Of a stretch of DNA of 64,000 nt, positions 34,138 through 42,594 are shown in pieces. The notes below the pieces were generated by a model. That model was not told the origin of the DNA and did no database searches. It saw only the letters and a program-made list of their open reading frames with translations. The DNA is from DAHVFK01 sp035310985. GTDB taxonomy: Bacteria; Pseudomonadota; Gammaproteobacteria; Burkholderiales; SG8-39. The first letter of the stretch is position 1; each line of letters begins with the position of its first letter. The stretch covers positions 139,403 to 203,402 of the forward strand of contig DATGDH010000139.1 of NCBI GenBank assembly GCA_035310985.1, written 5' to 3'. The translations under genes were made by a program, and so were the position numbers.

Positions 34138-35976
34138 ATGTGCGGCATCGTGGGCGCGGCCTCGCACCGTGATATCGTCCCGGTCCTGATCGAAGGTCTG
34201 AGGCGGCTCGAGTACCGCGGCTACGACTCCGCGGGGGTCGCGGTGCTGACCGGCGCGGAAGCACCGCGGCTCGCGCGCGTGCGCACCGCCGGCCGGGTGG
34301 CCGAGCTTGCGGCGCGGGTCGGCGAGCAGGGTCTCGGCAGCTCGACCGGGATCGCGCACACGCGCTGGGCGACGCACGGCGCGCCGAGCGAGAAGAACGC
34401 CCATCCGCACGTATCGGGCGGCCTGGCGGTGGTGCACAACGGCATCATCGAGAACCACGAGCCGATCCGCGAGCGGCTGCGATCCCTGGGCTTCGTCTTT
34501 ACGTCGGACACCGACAGCGAGGTCATCGCGCATCTCATCGCCGACTGCCGCCGCCGCGACCCTGATCTGCTCGCCGCGACCAGCCATGCCGTCGCGGAGC
34601 TGAAGGGCGCGTTCGCGATCGCCGTCGTTTCCGACAGCGATCCCGGCACGGTCGTGGTGGCGCGCAAGGGCGCGCCGCTGCTGCTCGGCCTGGGCGAGCG
34701 CGAGAACTTCGCGGCATCCGACGTTTCGGCGCTGGTGCAGGTGACGCAGCGCGTGATCTACCTCGAGGATGGCGACTGCGCCGAGCTGCGACCGGACGGC
34801 GTGCGCATTCTCGACACCGCAGCGCGCCCCGTCGAGCGACCGGTGCATCGCTCCGAGCTCACCGCGCAGGCGGTCGACCTCGGCCCCTACCGGCACTACA
34901 TGCAGAAGGAGATCTTCGAGCAGCCCGGGGCGCTCGCCAATACGCTCGAGATGGTGACCGGCGCTGGCTCGGTGCAGCCCGGCCTGTTCGGCGCCGAGGC
35001 CGATGCGCTGCTCTCCGACATCTCGTCGGTGCAGCTGGTCGCCTGCGGCACGAGTTATCACGCGGGCATGGTGGCGCGCTACTGGATCGAGACGCTGTCA
35101 CGCCTTCCGGTGCAGGTCGATATCGCGAGCGAATACCGCTACCGCGACGTCGTGGCCGACGCGAACGCGTTGTTCGTCACCATTTCACAGTCGGGCGAGA
35201 CCGCCGACACGATGGGCGCGCTGGAGCACGCGCGCTCGCTCGGCATCGCGCGCACCCTTTCGATCTGCAACGTACCCGAGAGCTCGCTCGTGCGCGGCTC
35301 GCGGCTGCGCTTCATGACGCGCGCGGGGCCGGAGATCGGCGTCGCCTCGACCAAGGCCTTCACGACGCAGCTCGGCGCGCTGTTCCTCCTCGCGCTGGTG
35401 CTCGCCAAGCAGCGGCGCATGCTCGCGCCCGCTGCCGAGCAGTCGCTACTGCACGCCTTGCGCCACGCGCCCGCGGCGCTCGGCCACGTGCTCGCCGTGG
35501 AGCCGCAGGTCGAAAAGTGGGCGCAGCGCTTCGCCGAGAAGCAGCACGCCCTGTTCCTCGGACGCGGCATCCACTGGCCGATCGCCATGGAGGGCGCGCT
35601 GAAGCTGAAGGAGATCTCCTACATCCATGCCGAAGCCTACGCGGCGGGCGAGCTCAAGCACGGGCCGCTCGCCCTCGTCGACCGCGACATGCCGGTCGTC
35701 GCAGTCGCGCCAGGGGACGCGCTGGCGGAGAAGCTCAAGTCGAACCTGCAGGAGGTGCGCGCGCGCGGCGGCGAGCTTTACGTGTTTGCCGACCGCGAGA
35801 CGCAGATCGAAGAGAGCGACTCGGTGCACGTCATCCGCCTCGCAGACCACGCGGGTCCGCTGTCCCCGATCCTGCACGTGGTGCCGCTGCAGCTGCTCGC
35901 CTACCACGCCGCGCTCGCGCGCGGCACCGACGTCGACAAGCCGCGCAATCTCGCCAAATCCGTAACTGTGGAGTGA
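34138..35976 (+). CDS. glmS: Glutamine-fructose-6-phosphate aminotransferase
   Basis: 612 residues. The start is set by the processed N-terminal nucleophile: MCGIVGAASHRD places Cys at position 2. The amidotransferase domain includes GIAHTRWATHGAPSEKNAHPH. Two SIS sugar-isomerase domains follow (ACGTSYHAGMVARYWIE, SQSGETADT, EGALKLKEISYIHAEAY), and the C-terminus DKPRNLAKSVTVE is the conserved end. It makes glucosamine-6-phosphate. ATG lies four bases after the glmU stop. Confidence 0.96.
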   Translation: MCGIVGAASHRDIVPVLIEGLRRLEYRGYDSAGVAVLTGAEAPRLARVRTAGRVAELAARVGEQGLGSSTGIAHTRWATHGAPSEKNAHPHVSGGLAVVHNGIIENHEPIRERLRSLGFVFTSDTDSEVIAHLIADCRRRDPDLLAATSHAVAELKGAFAIAVVSDSDPGTVVVARKGAPLLLGLGERENFAASDVSALVQVTQRVIYLEDGDCAELRPDGVRILDTAARPVERPVHRSELTAQAVDLGPYRHYMQKEIFEQPGALANTLEMVTGAGSVQPGLFGAEADALLSDISSVQLVACGTSYHAGMVARYWIETLSRLPVQVDIASEYRYRDVVADANALFVTISQSGETADTMGALEHARSLGIARTLSICNVPESSLVRGSRLRFMTRAGPEIGVASTKAFTTQLGALFLLALVLAKQRRMLAPAAEQSLLHALRHAPAALGHVLAVEPQVEKWAQRFAEKQHALFLGRGIHWPIAMEGALKLKEISYIHAEAYAAGELKHGPLALVDRDMPVVAVAPGDALAEKLKSNLQEVRARGGELYVFADRETQIEESDSVHVIRLADHAGPLSPILHVVPLQLLAYHAALARGTDVDKPRNLAKSVTVE

Positions 35977-35979
35977 GCC

Positions 35980-36300
35980 TTGAGAAACCTAGCGAAATGG
36001 ATTCCCGTTGCCCTCGCATTCGCCGCCGGGAGCGCGCATGCGGCCTCCGACGTGTTCGCCTTCGGCGACCTGAAGGAAGGCGAGAAACTCTATGAGCAGA
36101 AGTGCGCCGCCTGCCACGTCGCGCAGTTCGGCGGCGACGGCTCGCGCGTGTTCACGCGGCCGGATCGCAGGATCCACACCGCGCCGGCGCTTCTCGCGCA
36201 AGTCCAGTTCTGCAACACGCGCAGCCGCGCCGGCCTGTCGGCCGAGGGCGAGCAGAGCGTCGGCGCGTGGCTGAACCAGAAGTACTACAAGCTCAAGTAG
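35980..36300 (+). CDS. Small periplasmic monoheme c-type cytochrome without a Met ligand
   Basis: 106 residues from a TTG start, which is needed to give the signal peptide (MRNLAKWIPVALAFAAGSAHA) and is preceded by GTGGAGTGA. One heme motif CAACH at residues 42-46. After it there is no Met at all, so the usual His/Met coordination is impossible. Candidate sixth ligands are the His in DRRIHTAP, the lone Cys in VQFCNTRS, or none. The segment ending SVGAWLNQKYYKLK recalls small proteobacterial cytochromes of unassigned role. It starts three bases after the glmS stop but is functionally unrelated, and is convergent with the ferritin-like gene. Confidence 0.82.
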   Translation: MRNLAKWIPVALAFAAGSAHAASDVFAFGDLKEGEKLYEQKCAACHVAQFGGDGSRVFTRPDRRIHTAPALLAQVQFCNTRSRAGLSAEGEQSVGAWLNQKYYKLK

Positions 36301-36334
36301 GCGCCACCGCGGCCGCCGCCAGCTCGCCGCGCCT

Positions 36335-36856
36335 TCAGTCAGAGTAGACGGGGGGATCGGGATCGCGGTCCCAGCCAGGCTCGGGCTTGGGTACGCGCTT
36401 CAACCACTCTTGGATCAGGCGCACGTGCTCGCGCTCTTCCTCGGCCATCTCGGAAGCGACCTTTTTCACCGCTGCGGGAACGCTTGCGGAGCGGACCAGC
36501 TGCTCGAAGAATTTCTGCGCGCGGCGCTCGTTCTTCAGCCCGATCTGGAGCGCGTGCCAGGGCTGCATGAGGTAATGCACGTCCGTCACCGCGGCGGTCT
36601 CGGGGGGCTCGGGCTCGTCGTTCCAGCGCCACGCGAGCACGGCGCGCGGCGGCTGCTTCCAGCCCATCTCCTCGAGGATGCGGTTGGCGTGCAGTCCCTC
36701 GACGTGCGAGAGCTTGCGGAACAGGGCGGCGACCTCGAGGTTGTTGTGGACCTCCATTTGGTCGGCGAAATCCGCATAGCGCTCCGAGGCGTCCATTTCC
36801 ATCGCATAGGCGCGCGCCATGAAATCCGCGTAAGCGGTGTCGGACTTCTTCGTCAT
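36335..36856 (-). CDS. Ferritin-like diiron (rubrerythrin-related) protein
   Basis: 173 residues, mainly helical. Ferritin-like metal ligands can be recognised: AYAMEMDASERYADFADQM (first Glu), LSHVEGLHANRIL (Glu and His), LKNERRAQKFFEQL and EMAEEEREHVRLIQEW (Glu, Glu, His). There is no C-terminal rubredoxin Cys pair. The ATG overlaps the korB stop in ATGA, so it is the third gene of the korA-korB operon. It may store iron or remove peroxide near oxygen-sensitive iron-sulfur enzymes, which is inference from context. Confidence 0.8.
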   Translation of the reverse strand: MTKKSDTAYADFMARAYAMEMDASERYADFADQMEVHNNLEVAALFRKLSHVEGLHANRILEEMGWKQPPRAVLAWRWNDEPEPPETAAVTDVHYLMQPWHALQIGLKNERRAQKFFEQLVRSASVPAAVKKVASEMAEEEREHVRLIQEWLKRVPKPEPGWDRDPDPPVYSD

Positions 36857-37686
36857 AGCGCGAACTCCCTTTCCAGCTCGGCGAGCTCCTGCGAGGCGCG
36901 CCGATCGGTGGCGTACGGGCGGCGGCTGCCCTTATAGAGCACTCCGATGTTGAAGCCGTCGTCGGTCATCAGGCGGCGCGCGGCGCGGGCCGGATCGTCG
37001 GTCGGCGCGACCGGCGCCGGCCGCACCGCCTCCTTCCAGCCGCGCTGCTCGGGGCGGAAAGTGACGCAGGGCGAGAGCACTTCGATGAACGAGAACCCTG
37101 GATGCTGGATCGCCTCGGCGATCAGGCTGGCGGTGCCGCCCGGGTCGCCGGAAAAGGAGCGCGCGATGAAATTCGCGCCCGAGGCGAGCGCGATCACCAG
37201 CGGATGGAATTCGCGCAGTCCGGTACCGGCCGGCGAGAGCTTGCTCTTCCAGTCGGGCTCCGTGGTCGGCGAGGGCTGGCCCTTGGTCATGCCGTATACG
37301 TGGTTGTCCATCACGATGTAGGTGAGGTCAACGTTGCGCCGGCAGGCGTGCAGGAAATGGTTACCGCCGATCGAGTAGCCGTCGCCGTCGCCGCCGGCGA
37401 CGAGCACCGTGAGATCGGGGCGCGCCACCTTCAGTCCGGTGCCCGCCGCCAGCGCGCGTCCGTGCACACCGTGGAAGCCGTAGCAGGTCGTGTAGGCCGG
37501 GATGCGCGAGGAGCAGCCTATGCCCGAGACCACTGCGACGTTCTCGGGGCGCAGCGCGAGGGCGGCAAGCGCACGCGTGATCGAGGCGAGCACCGTGTAG
37601 TCGCCGCAGCCCGGGCACCACACGGGCTTGTAGTCGGATTTGAAATCCTGCGCAGTGAGCGCGGAAGCGACGGCCGGTGCGTTCAT
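36853..37686 (-). CDS. korB: 2-Oxoacid:ferredoxin oxidoreductase beta subunit (2-oxoglutarate type)
   Basis: 277 residues. It carries the thiamine diphosphate site GDGDGYSIGGNHFLHACRRN...DNHVYGMTKGQPSPT and the cluster cysteines WCPGCGDY, GIGCSSR and LSPCVTF. With KorA it oxidatively decarboxylates a 2-oxoacid, probably 2-oxoglutarate, to the acyl-CoA, reducing ferredoxin. In Thauera this enzyme supplies reduced ferredoxin to benzoyl-CoA reductase; the divergent bcr operon supports the same role here. ATGA overlaps join it to korA upstream and to the ferritin-like gene downstream. Confidence 0.9.
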   Translation of the reverse strand: MNAPAVASALTAQDFKSDYKPVWCPGCGDYTVLASITRALAALALRPENVAVVSGIGCSSRIPAYTTCYGFHGVHGRALAAGTGLKVARPDLTVLVAGGDGDGYSIGGNHFLHACRRNVDLTYIVMDNHVYGMTKGQPSPTTEPDWKSKLSPAGTGLREFHPLVIALASGANFIARSFSGDPGGTASLIAEAIQHPGFSFIEVLSPCVTFRPEQRGWKEAVRPAPVAPTDDPARAARRLMTDDGFNIGVLYKGSRRPYATDRRASQELAELEREFAL

Positions 37687-39422
37687 GAGCGGCTCCATTT
37701 CACGAGCGTCTCGTGGATTTCGTTCGGCCGGATCGGCAGCGGCCCGGGCCGGCGCAAGCTGTGCACTTCGCCCGGGAGCTCGTACTCGGCCCTCAAGTAG
37801 CGGTAGAACTGGCCGCTGAAACTCTGCTCGACCACTAGCACGCGCTTGACGCCGGCGAGCGCCTGCTTGAGGCGCTCGGGCTGCGCCGGCGCCAGCAGGC
37901 GCAGCGAGACGAGGCGTGCCCTGACGCCGTCGGCCTTCGCCCGCGCGAAGGCTTCGCGTACCGGCGCGGTACACGAGCCCCAGGTGAGCACCGCAATGTC
38001 GCCCTCGCCCTCGAGGCTCGCCCAGTGCTCGCCGCAATCGAGCGACGCGAGCTTGCGCTGGCGCTTCTCGAGCTGCGCCAGGTGATCGGCCGCCTGCGAA
38101 GAGGGCGTGCCGCGCTCGTTGTGCTCCAGGCCGTCGGCGGTGTAGGTGACGCCCGGCGTCCCCGGGATCGCCATCGGCGATACGCCCGAGGCGGTGAGCG
38201 CGTAGCGCTTGTATTCGGGGGCGTGCGGGCTCGCGCGCAGGCGCGCGCCGTCGAACGCGGTGGCGCGCGGGCGCTCGACGATCGCGCGCGCCTGGCCGAA
38301 GTACTGGTCCGAGAGCACGATCGCCGGCGTCTGTACGCGCTCGGCGAGGCTTACCGCCCATTGGGTCGCGGCCATGCAGTCGGCGACCGAGTTGGGCGCG
38401 ATCACGATGTGCGGCGCATCGCCGTGCATGCCGTACAGCGCGATGTTCAGGTCTGCCTGCTCGGTCTTGGTGGCGATGCCGGTCGAAGGCCCAGTGCGCA
38501 TCACGTCGACCACCACGATCGGGATCTCCGCCGTCACGCCCAGCCCAAGCGCCTCGATCATCAGCGACAGTCCGGGACCCGAGGTCGCGGTGAGCGAGGG
38601 CACGCCCCCGTAGGAGGCGCCCAGGATCATGTTGATCGACGCGAGCTCGTCCTCGGCCTGCACCAGCGCACCGCCGACCTTGGTGAGCGCGGGCGACATC
38701 CATTCGAGCAGCTCGGTGGCCGGCGTGATCGGATACGCCGCGACGAAGCGTACGCCGCCGCGCAGCGCGCCGAAGCCCGCGGCCTCGTTGCCGCTGATCA
38801 GCCAGCGCTTGCCGGCGGCAGCAGGCGGCGCCAGACGCAGCGCGTGGCCGATTCCCTCGGCCTGCGCCATGCCTAGCTTCATCGCGGCGAGGCTCGCCGC
38901 GAGCGCGTCTCCTCCCTTCTTCGTCGCCCGTGTCACGGCGTGCGCGAGCGAGGCTTCGGGCAGGCCCATCAGTCCGCCGAGCAGGCCGAGCGCGACCATG
39001 TTTGGCCAACCGCCCGGGACCGTCTTCGCGAGCGCCTTGAACTCGACCGACAGGTGGCGTGCGCCGGTTCGCGTGAAGGTCTCGGGCGGCTCGCCCTGCG
39101 CGGGATCGCCGACGAGCAGGCTCGCCGGCTCGAGGGGAATCTCGGAGGCGAAGCGGCCGACGTTCTGCCAGTCGATCGCCGCGAGCGCGTGGAAGCGGTC
39201 GTCCTGGCTGTCGGTTGCGAAAGTCGACACCCTCACCATGGCAGCCGCCTCGCCGCCGCGGATCTGGGGGCCGCTGGTGCGCGTCATCAACCCGTAGTAG
39301 CCCGCGTGGGCGGCCGCCTCGAGCAGCATATTGCCGGCGGTCATCACGCCCGCGCCGCCCGAGCCGGCGAGAGCTACCGAGACGCTGTGGCGCCCGCGGG
39401 CGCCTTCGCTTGCATCGCTCAT
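37683..39422 (-). CDS. korA: 2-Oxoacid:ferredoxin oxidoreductase alpha subunit, gamma-alpha fusion (2-oxoglutarate type)
   Basis: 579 residues, the length of the fused KorA of Thauera-like bacteria. Residues 1-190 are the gamma domain (VALAGSGGAGVMTAGNML...TSGPQIRGGEAA) that binds CoA-side parts. From about 205 onward is the alpha domain (VAAYPITPATELLEWM, TATSGPGLSLMIEALGLG). AGGAGGTG precedes the ATG. A KorC-type NADP:ferredoxin subunit is not in the window. The FNR-like box 48 bases upstream suggests anaerobic control, shared with or separate from the divergent had-bcr operon. Confidence 0.9.
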   Translation of the reverse strand: MSDASEGARGRHSVSVALAGSGGAGVMTAGNMLLEAAAHAGYYGLMTRTSGPQIRGGEAAAMVRVSTFATDSQDDRFHALAAIDWQNVGRFASEIPLEPASLLVGDPAQGEPPETFTRTGARHLSVEFKALAKTVPGGWPNMVALGLLGGLMGLPEASLAHAVTRATKKGGDALAASLAAMKLGMAQAEGIGHALRLAPPAAAGKRWLISGNEAAGFGALRGGVRFVAAYPITPATELLEWMSPALTKVGGALVQAEDELASINMILGASYGGVPSLTATSGPGLSLMIEALGLGVTAEIPIVVVDVMRTGPSTGIATKTEQADLNIALYGMHGDAPHIVIAPNSVADCMAATQWAVSLAERVQTPAIVLSDQYFGQARAIVERPRATAFDGARLRASPHAPEYKRYALTASGVSPMAIPGTPGVTYTADGLEHNERGTPSSQAADHLAQLEKRQRKLASLDCGEHWASLEGEGDIAVLTWGSCTAPVREAFARAKADGVRARLVSLRLLAPAQPERLKQALAGVKRVLVVEQSFSGQFYRYLRAEYELPGEVHSLRRPGPLPIRPNEIHETLVKWSRS

Positions 39423-39469
39423 ACAACACCTCCTGGATCGGCATGCTCGCGCAACGAAGCGCGAATTCC

Positions 39470-39483
39470 TTGCTCTGGATCAA
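39470..39483. promoter_or_regulatory. FNR-type binding site in the korA/had divergent promoter
   Basis: TTGCT-CTGG-ATCAA, one base from the FNR consensus TTGAT-N4-ATCAA. It sits in the 208-base region between the korA and had starts. On the plus strand a TAAAAA -10-like hexamer begins 21 bases after the box, close to the spacing of a class II FNR-activated promoter. On the minus strand the korA ATG is 47 bases away. FNR homologs (AadR in Rhodopseudomonas, AcpR in Azoarcus) activate benzoyl-CoA genes, so the match is meaningful by context. Confidence 0.6.
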
Positions 39484-39570
39484 ATCGCGCACGCATACGG
39501 GGCGTAAAAAGAGCACTCATGCGGTGGTTCGGGACGTTGACGTCGCGGCGCTTCCGGGCTAAATTGGTAA

Positions 39571-39590
39571 TGTGGTACTTGAATACCACA
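39571..39590. promoter_or_regulatory. Perfect inverted-repeat operator upstream of had
   Basis: TGTGGTA-CTTGAA-TACCACA, a perfect 7+7 repeat with a 6-base spacer, 40 bases before the had ATG. A weak promoter overlaps it (TTGGTA at 39564, 17 bases, CACAAT). Such a site in this place is what a repressor of the benzoyl-CoA operon would bind. The regulator is not identified; the BadM-like Rrf2 protein of this window and a GntR-type protein elsewhere are the obvious candidates. Confidence 0.6.
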
Positions 39591-39630
39591 ATAGGTCAAA
39601 ACGCGGCGCAGGGCAAGTGGAGGAGCGTAT

Positions 39631-40701
39631 ATGGCGGCAGCAATCCACGCGCAACGCTGGCTGATGACGGCGCCCAAGGCGCCGCTGGTGCTCGAAGCCT
39701 TTGATGCCGCGCCAGGCGCGGGCGAAGTGGCGGTGAGCGTGGCGGGCTGCGGCGTCTGCCACACCGACCTCGGTTACTTCTACGACGGCGTGCGCACCAA
39801 TCACCCGCTGCCGCTCGCGCTCGGTCACGAGGTCTCCGGCAGGGTGGTCGCCGCCGGGGCGGGTGCGGAAGCCTGGCTCGGCAAGGCGGTCATCGTCCCG
39901 GCCGTGCTGCCTTGCGGCGAATGCGATCTGTGCAAACGGGGTCTCGGCACCATCTGCCGCAAGCAGAAGATGCCGGGCAACGATATCCAGGGCGGCTTCG
40001 CCTCGCACATCGTCGTGCCGGGACGCGGCCTTTGCGAGGTGGATGAAAAGCGGCTTTCGACGGCGGGCCTCGAGCTGCCCGAGGTGTCGGTCGTCGCCGA
40101 CGCGCTCACCACCCCCTACCAGGCGGTGCGGCGTGCCGGCGTTGCGCCGGGAACCCTTGCGGTGGTCATCGGCGCCGGTGGCGTCGGCGGCTATTGCGTG
40201 CAGGTCGCGAACGCCTTCGGCGCGAAGGTCGTCGCGATCGACGTGGACGACGCCAAGCTCGCGGCGCTCAGGCCCTACGGCGCGGCACTCACGCTGAATG
40301 CCAAGTCGCAGGACCAGAAAGCGCTCAAGTCCTCGATCTCCGAGTTCGCCAAGCAGAACGGCCTGCGCCCGACCGAGTGGGTCATTTTCGAATGCTCGGG
40401 CACGGCCGCCGGTCAGGCGACCGCGTGGGGCATGCTCGTGCACGGCGCGACGCTCGCCGTGGTCGGCTTCACGATGGACAAGGTCGAAGTGCGGCTTTCG
40501 AACCTGATGGCGTTCGATGCGCGCGCGCTCGGCAACTGGGGCTGCCCCCCGGAGCAGTACCCGGCCGCGCTCGACCTGGTGCTCGCCGGCAAGGTAAAGG
40601 TGAAGCCGTTCGTAGAGCCGCGGCCGCTGAAGGAGATCAACCGGGTTTTCGAGGCGGTGCATCACCAGGAAATCGCCAAGCGCGCGGTGCTCGTTCCCTA
40701 G
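39631..40701 (+). CDS. had: 6-Hydroxycyclohex-1-ene-1-carbonyl-CoA dehydrogenase
   Basis: 356 residues, zinc-dependent medium-chain alcohol dehydrogenase. Catalytic zinc ligands C43 and H66 (GCGVCHTDL, LALGHEVSG), structural zinc C95, C98, C101 and C109, and an NAD fold VIGAGGVGGYCVQVA. It oxidises the hydroxy group made by Dch, giving 6-oxocyclohex-1-ene-1-carbonyl-CoA, with NAD. The specific call rests on the next genes (oah, dch, bcr), since the family is broad. The ATG has GGAGGAG ten bases upstream. First gene of an eight- or nine-gene operon. Confidence 0.9.
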   Translation: MAAAIHAQRWLMTAPKAPLVLEAFDAAPGAGEVAVSVAGCGVCHTDLGYFYDGVRTNHPLPLALGHEVSGRVVAAGAGAEAWLGKAVIVPAVLPCGECDLCKRGLGTICRKQKMPGNDIQGGFASHIVVPGRGLCEVDEKRLSTAGLELPEVSVVADALTTPYQAVRRAGVAPGTLAVVIGAGGVGGYCVQVANAFGAKVVAIDVDDAKLAALRPYGAALTLNAKSQDQKALKSSISEFAKQNGLRPTEWVIFECSGTAAGQATAWGMLVHGATLAVVGFTMDKVEVRLSNLMAFDARALGNWGCPPEQYPAALDLVLAGKVKVKPFVEPRPLKEINRVFEAVHHQEIAKRAVLVP

Positions 40702-40711
40702 GAGAACATTC

Positions 40712-41821
40712 ATGGAGGCGAAGGTGCACGTTCTGAAAAATCACGATCTGGCCGAGATCGACGTGCCGGGCGTTAAGATCGAGAAGCGGCCGGCGAAGAC
40801 GCCGGACGGCAAGACCGCAGCGGGTCTGTACAACGCCTGGATCTGGCTCGACAACCCGCAGCAGTTCAACTCCTACACCACCGAAATGGTGAAGGCCACG
40901 ATCCTCGCCTTCCGCGCAGCGTCCAACGCGCGCGACGTCAGCTCGGTTGTGTTTACCGGCACGGGCGACAAGGCGTTCTGCACCGGCGGCAACACGAAGG
41001 AGTACGCCGAGTATTACGCCGGGCATCCGCAGGAGTACCGCCAGTACATGCGCCTGTTCAACGACATGGTCTCCGCCATCCTCGCCTGCGACAAGCCGGT
41101 CATCTGCCGGGTCAACGGCATGCGCATCGGCGGCGGGCAGGAGATCGGCATGGCCTGCGACTTCTCCGTCGCGCAGGATCTGGCGCGCTTCGGCCAGGCC
41201 GGGCCGAAGCACGGCTCGGCGCCGATCGGCGGTGCGACCGACTTCCTGCCGGTCGTGATCGGAGCGGAGCGCTCGATGGCCGCCTGCGTGCTGTGCGAGC
41301 CGTTCTCCGCGCACAAGGCTTACTACTGGGGAATCCTCACCGACATCGTCCCCGCGCTGAAGCTCGACGGCAAATTCGTCGCCAACCCGCTGGTCGAGAC
41401 CGCACGCGTGTTCGACGAGTACGGCCGGCTCGCGTTCGGTGAATCGAAGACCGGCGACGCGCTCAAGGCCGGCAAGGCGCTGATGGCGAAAGGCATGGTC
41501 GATCTCTCGCTGCTCGATGCCAAGGTCGAGGAACTCTGCGCCAAGATCCTGCTCACCTTCCCCGACTGCACGACCAAGACGCTCGAAGAGCTGAGGAAGC
41601 CGAAGCTCGAGGCCTGGAACCGCAACAAGGAGGACGCGCGCGCCTGGCTCGCGCTAAACATGATGACCGAGGCGCGCGCCGGATTTACCGCCTTCAACGA
41701 GGGCGGCAAGGACGACCGCGAGGTGGACTTCGTGCTGCTGCGGCAAAAGCTCGCCGCCGGCGAAAGCTGGGTCGGCCCGCTGCACGACGCAATCCAGCCC
41801 AAGGCGAAGCGCAAAGGCTGA
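40712..41821 (+). CDS. oah: 6-Oxocyclohex-1-ene-1-carbonyl-CoA hydrolase
   Basis: 369 residues, a crotonase-fold enzyme with an unusual N-terminal extension and long C-terminus compared with enoyl-CoA hydratases. The oxyanion region reads FTGTGDKAFCTGGNTKEYAEYY, and RVNGMRIGGGQEIGMACDF forms the second half of the site. It hydrates the ring double bond and cleaves the ring to 3-hydroxypimelyl-CoA. Length and motifs match Oah rather than a plain hydratase. It starts ten bases after had and ends two bases before dch. Confidence 0.93.
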   Translation: MEAKVHVLKNHDLAEIDVPGVKIEKRPAKTPDGKTAAGLYNAWIWLDNPQQFNSYTTEMVKATILAFRAASNARDVSSVVFTGTGDKAFCTGGNTKEYAEYYAGHPQEYRQYMRLFNDMVSAILACDKPVICRVNGMRIGGGQEIGMACDFSVAQDLARFGQAGPKHGSAPIGGATDFLPVVIGAERSMAACVLCEPFSAHKAYYWGILTDIVPALKLDGKFVANPLVETARVFDEYGRLAFGESKTGDALKAGKALMAKGMVDLSLLDAKVEELCAKILLTFPDCTTKTLEELRKPKLEAWNRNKEDARAWLALNMMTEARAGFTAFNEGGKDDREVDFVLLRQKLAAGESWVGPLHDAIQPKAKRKG

Positions 41822-41823
41822 CC

Positions 41824-42594
41824 ATGAGCGAAACGCCGCTCAAGGCCTGGATCGAGCGCGAAGGCGCGCTGCTGCGGCTGCGTCTCGCGCGCCCGAAGGC
41901 GAACATCCTCGATGCGGCGATGATTGCCGCGCTCGAGCGCGCGCTCGGAGAGCACGCAGGCAACAGCGGCGTGCGCGGCGTGCTGATCGACCACGAAGGC
42001 CCGCACTTCTCCTTCGGCGCGAGCGTCGAGGAGCACCTGCCGGCGAGCTGCGCGGCGATGCTGCAAGGGCTGCACGCGCTCCTTTCGCAGATGCTCGCCT
42101 GGCCCGTGCCGATCCTGGTCGCCGCGCGTGGCCAGTGCCTGGGCGGCGGGCTCGAGTTCGCCTGCGCAGGAAGCCTCATCTTCGCCGGGCGCGACGCGCA
42201 GTTCGGCCAGCCAGAGATGAAGCTCGGGGTGTTCGCGCCCGCCGCTTCGGTCCTGTTGCCGGTGCGGCTGGGCCAGGCGCGCGCCGAGGACCTGCTCTTA
42301 TCGGGCCGCTCGATCGACGCGCCGACCGCGCTCGCCTGGGGCCTGGCCTGCGAGGTCGCTGACGATCCGGCCGCCGCCGCGCTCGCGTACTTCGATGCGC
42401 ATCTGGCGGGGAAGAGCGCGAGCTCGCTCCGCTACGCGCTGCGCGCTGCGCGCACGCCGCTCGCGGAGGCGGCCAGGCGCCGCTTCGCCGAGGTCGAGGC
42501 GCTCTACCTCGAAGGGCTGATGCACACGCGAGACGCGCTCGAGGGGCTGCAGGCATTCATGGACAAGCGCACACCGAAATGGGAGCACCGATGA
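41824..42594 (+). CDS. dch: Cyclohexa-1,5-diene-1-carbonyl-CoA hydratase
   Basis: 256 residues, crotonase superfamily. The CoA/oxyanion motifs are HFSFGASVEEHLP and LVAARGQCLGGGLEFACAGSL. It adds water to the dienoyl-CoA produced by benzoyl-CoA reductase, giving 6-hydroxycyclohex-1-ene-1-carbonyl-CoA for Had. The size equals Thauera Dch. The stop overlaps the bcrC start in ATGA. Confidence 0.9.
   Translation: MSETPLKAWIEREGALLRLRLARPKANILDAAMIAALERALGEHAGNSGVRGVLIDHEGPHFSFGASVEEHLPASCAAMLQGLHALLSQMLAWPVPILVAARGQCLGGGLEFACAGSLIFAGRDAQFGQPEMKLGVFAPAASVLLPVRLGQARAEDLLLSGRSIDAPTALAWGLACEVADDPAAAALAYFDAHLAGKSASSLRYALRAARTPLAEAARRRFAEVEALYLEGLMHTRDALEGLQAFMDKRTPKWEHR

Noticed and set aside
36853..39516. 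Apparent 887-residue KorB with a long N-terminal extension
   Set aside because: The extension is the antiphase of korA and has no domain. KorB starts at MNAPAVASA in an ATGA overlap.
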